Positions 62,671-64,000 of a stretch of 64,000 nucleotides of DNA are shown in pieces. Numbering within the stretch: position 1 is the stretch's first letter; every line of letters starts with the position of its first letter. A program made the translations under genes and the position numbers. A model generated the notes under the pieces. The model searched no databases and was not told where the DNA came from. It was given only the letters and a program-made list of their open reading frames with translations. Source of the stretch: Ornithinimicrobium laminariae (GTDB lineage: Bacteria; Actinomycetota; Actinomycetes; Actinomycetales; Dermatophilaceae); contig NZ_JAHZSU010000001.1 of the NCBI RefSeq assembly GCF_019457945.1, positions 327,441 to 391,440 of the forward strand, read 5' to 3'.

Positions 62671-63265
62671 TAGCCACCCCTTCCAGACACGCTTCCGATT
62701 CATAGGCGCACATAGGGTGCCGATCCAGACCGGCCTCAACCAACGCCCGATGCAACGGCCACTCACACACCGGACACACCTGCTGCGACAAAGCCGGGCG
62801 ATCACGACCCCACGGCCTCACCCCACGACGCCCATCCAAAGACACCACAGCCGAGCAGGTAGCAGCGTGGGCCAACCGCGCAGCCCGACCAACCACCGGC
62901 AACTGCGCCGGCGGCACAGTGACCGCGACCAGAGATGACCGACCCTGGTGCTCTAACACCACGTTGCCCATATCTCTCGGCAACGGGTTCAAAGCCTGAG
63001 ACTTACCAGCCACCGTCGTCACCCACATCACCGGCACATCGCACTGCTTACACCGGCCACCGCCACGACCAGCGCGAGCAGCCCGCTCATTCACGCGCCC
63101 CACTCGCTCGACCACCTGACGCCACACATCGTTGCCAACGTGAGCGTCACCCACCCCAGCCGCAACCAACACGCGCTCGCGGGCGGACTCCGAGTGCTGG
63201 ATCTCGGACGCAGTCAAACCCATCGGCTCGATTGCGACCGACGCCAGCTGATCACCGAGACTCAT
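62654..63265 (-). CDS. Zinc-binding early phage protein
   Basis: 203 residues. CKQCDVPVMWVTTVAGKSQALNPLPRDMGNVV is a motif seen in many actinophage early proteins, and CPVCEWPL later suggests another pair. Probably DNA-associated, function unknown. ATGA overlap with RusA. Confidence 0.7.
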   Translation of the reverse strand: MSLGDQLASVAIEPMGLTASEIQHSESARERVLVAAGVGDAHVGNDVWRQVVERVGRVNERAARAGRGGGRCKQCDVPVMWVTTVAGKSQALNPLPRDMGNVVLEHQGRSSLVAVTVPPAQLPVVGRAARLAHAATCSAVVSLDGRRGVRPWGRDRPALSQQVCPVCEWPLHRALVEAGLDRHPMCAYESEACLEGVASDSSR

Positions 63266-63663
63266 GGCAAACCCCGCGTGATCTCGATCCAGAACAGCGG
63301 CCGGCGCGGATACGTCCTAGGCCTCGGAGACGGCGGGTGAATGATGGGCTCCGGCTTCGACATGAACACAGGAGTGTCATCTGGCACTATGCCCTCCAGC
63401 ACGATCGCGTCACAGATCGGCTTCAACGTCGCCACCAAATTGTCAGTATCCCGGCGACGAGTAGTAGCCGGCTCGAAGTGCAGCTGCACCGTGCAACCAG
63501 CCAAATCAGGGATCCGCGCAGCCCGCACCAACCACCGAGTGTCTGAAACCACCGCACGGGTTTTGCGAGCCTTCACCGCCCAGTGCAAACCTTCATTCAG
63601 ATTCAGGGGCACTTTGTCCCAAGAGAAATCAATCCTCCACAGATCACGTGGTCCAGGAATCAT
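63262..63663 (-). CDS. RusA-family crossover junction endodeoxyribonuclease
   Basis: 133 residues. RRRDTDNLVATLKPICDAIVLEGIVPDDT holds D72, D74, K81, D85 and D95/D96, the RusA metal-binding residues that cut Holliday junctions. ATG 63663 has AGAAGG 9 nt upstream; TTG 63669 possible. Sits 6 bp after the preceding stop. Confidence 0.88.
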   Translation of the reverse strand: MIPGPRDLWRIDFSWDKVPLNLNEGLHWAVKARKTRAVVSDTRWLVRAARIPDLAGCTVQLHFEPATTRRRDTDNLVATLKPICDAIVLEGIVPDDTPVFMSKPEPIIHPPSPRPRTYPRRPLFWIEITRGLP

Positions 63664-63669
63664 CACCAA

Positions 63670-64000
63670 TCACCTTCTCTTCCTACGACTACCGCGAGAT
63701 CGTTTATTGCCAGGTGGAGCACCGCGCCCTGCGGGCGCGGCACCCGACCCAACCCGAACAGGCCTGACCCGGCCCGAACCGTCCCGTCCCGACCCGACCG
63801 GGATTCCACCCCTTGATCGTTCGGAATCGCTAGAAATCGTTAACGATTCGCTGGCGATTGGGGGGTCACGTGGTGCTTGCGTGCTCCCGCTGGATACGAG
63901 GTCGCTGGGTCGTGCTTGCGTGCTCCCGCTGGATACGAGGTCGCTGGGTCGTGCTTGCGTGCTCCCGCTGGATACGAGGTCGCTGGGTCGTGCTTGCGTG
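63670..64000 (-). CDS. C-terminal part of an unidentified phage protein with tandem 13-residue repeats
   Basis: An open frame of 110 codons enters from the right edge and stops at 63670-63672, six bases before RusA. It begins with the 13-residue unit PSDLVSSGSTQAR repeated at least three times (39-bp DNA repeats). It then reads RDPPIASESLTISSDSERSR, a Gly/Arg-rich stretch and a basic end GAPPGNKRSRGSRRKRR. The basic tail and position before RusA resemble actinophage replication proteins, but the domain that would tell is outside. The other two minus frames break within ~120 bp. Confidence 0.6.
   Translation of the reverse strand, partial: TQARPSDLVSSGSTQARPSDLVSSGSTQARPSDLVSSGSTQAPRDPPIASESLTISSDSERSRGGIPVGSGRDGSGRVRPVRVGSGAAPAGRGAPPGNKRSRGSRRKRR
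63825..63859. repeat. Imperfect palindrome around AATCGTTAACGATT
   Basis: A perfect 14-bp palindrome at 63835-63848 is flanked by AATCGC (63825-63830) and GCGATT (63854-63859). It is A/T-rich compared with its surroundings and may be an operator or origin element, although it lies inside the open frame of the repeat protein. Confidence 0.5.
63873..64000. repeat. Tandem 39-bp direct repeats, at least 3.3 copies
   Basis: Three identical 39-bp units (63873-63911, 63912-63950, 63951-63989) and the first 11 bp of a fourth reach the window end. A unit begins GTGCTTGCGTGCTCCCGCTG and ends GGTCGCTGGGTC. Being 13 codons it stays open in all six frames. Confidence 0.97.

Larger units (their letters stand above)
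35212..64000. mobile_element. HK97-like siphovirus prophage (left part; right end outside window)
   Basis: From a split tRNA to beyond the right edge the content is phage: tyrosine integrase, cargo pair, lysis, tail, head and packaging genes, then early genes. All structural genes run leftward in the order terminase-portal-protease-capsid-connectors-tail-lysis, mostly with overlapping ATGA starts. The repressor and most replication genes are not in the window. One lysis gene (amidase) is broken; other structural genes look intact. Confidence 0.95.

Noticed and set aside
63873..64000. CRISPR array
   Set aside because: Repeats are directly adjacent without spacers and are not palindromic.
63840..64000. 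Alternative minus frame through the repeats (unit DPATSYPAGARKH) ending at 63840
   Set aside because: It stops after ~53 codons in a non-coding-looking tail, while the other frame continues 110 codons to just before RusA with a basic phage-like C-terminus.

Overview
The window is chromosomal DNA from a high-GC actinobacterium, probably a Micrococcales member; I cannot fix the genus from sequence alone. The evidence is the paired clpP1-clpP2-clpX locus, the mycobacteria-like gene order as I recall it (valS, clpX, clpP2, clpP1, tig, rpiB, pepN, glbO, an alpha-glucosidase, a small thioesterase, an EttA-type ABC-F gene and a second SSB, comparable to roughly Rv2448c-Rv2478c of M. tuberculosis), a group II truncated haemoglobin, an MT0933-like protein and an IdeR/DtxR-like box in front of an iron-uptake operon.

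Layout, chromosome part (1 to about 35.2 kb). A truncated Na+/alanine symporter is followed by valS. Then come clpX, clpP2-clpP1 and tig on the minus strand with hairpin terminators, divergent tRNA-Pro and tRNA-Gly, a small MT0933-like protein, rpiB, pepN, malQ, an MscS-type channel, glbO, a GH13 alpha-glucosidase, an MFS exporter, thioesterases and an RluA-type pseudouridine synthase. These are followed by ettA, ssb, two dynamin-like membrane GTPases and the efeUOB iron-uptake operon behind the iron box. The block ends with tRNA-Arg, a bifunctional chorismate mutase/prephenate dehydrogenase that looks gammaproteobacterial, a PrsW-like protease, orn, tRNA-His and a YihY-family protein.

Layout, prophage part (about 35.2 kb to beyond 64 kb). 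A 3' fragment of a class I tRNA marks the left attachment site. A tyrosine integrase follows on the plus strand. Next is a small cargo pair of unknown function, a DUF488 protein converging on a conserved protein with a Cys/His motif. Then a complete late module of an HK97-like siphovirus is transcribed leftward. Read in transcription order it has RusA and zinc-binding early proteins, an excisionase/MerR-like HTH protein, small terminase, HNH endonuclease, large terminase, a small SH3-like protein, portal with a fused MuF domain and prohead protease. It continues with capsid, head-tail connectors, major tail protein, tail chaperones with a -1 frameshift, tape measure with an M15-like peptidase motif, distal tail and baseplate proteins, a polysaccharide-deacetylase-like tail protein, several small membrane proteins, a broken amidase, a CHAP/SH3/PG-binding/CWB2 endolysin and a holin-like protein.

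The right end of the prophage, its repressor and most of its replication genes lie outside the window. At the right edge an open frame contains at least three perfect tandem 39-bp (13-codon) repeats. The most interesting points are the DUF488 cargo pair, the mosaic and partly broken lysis cassette, the deacetylase-like tail protein, the laterally acquired tyrA and the in-frame repeat array.
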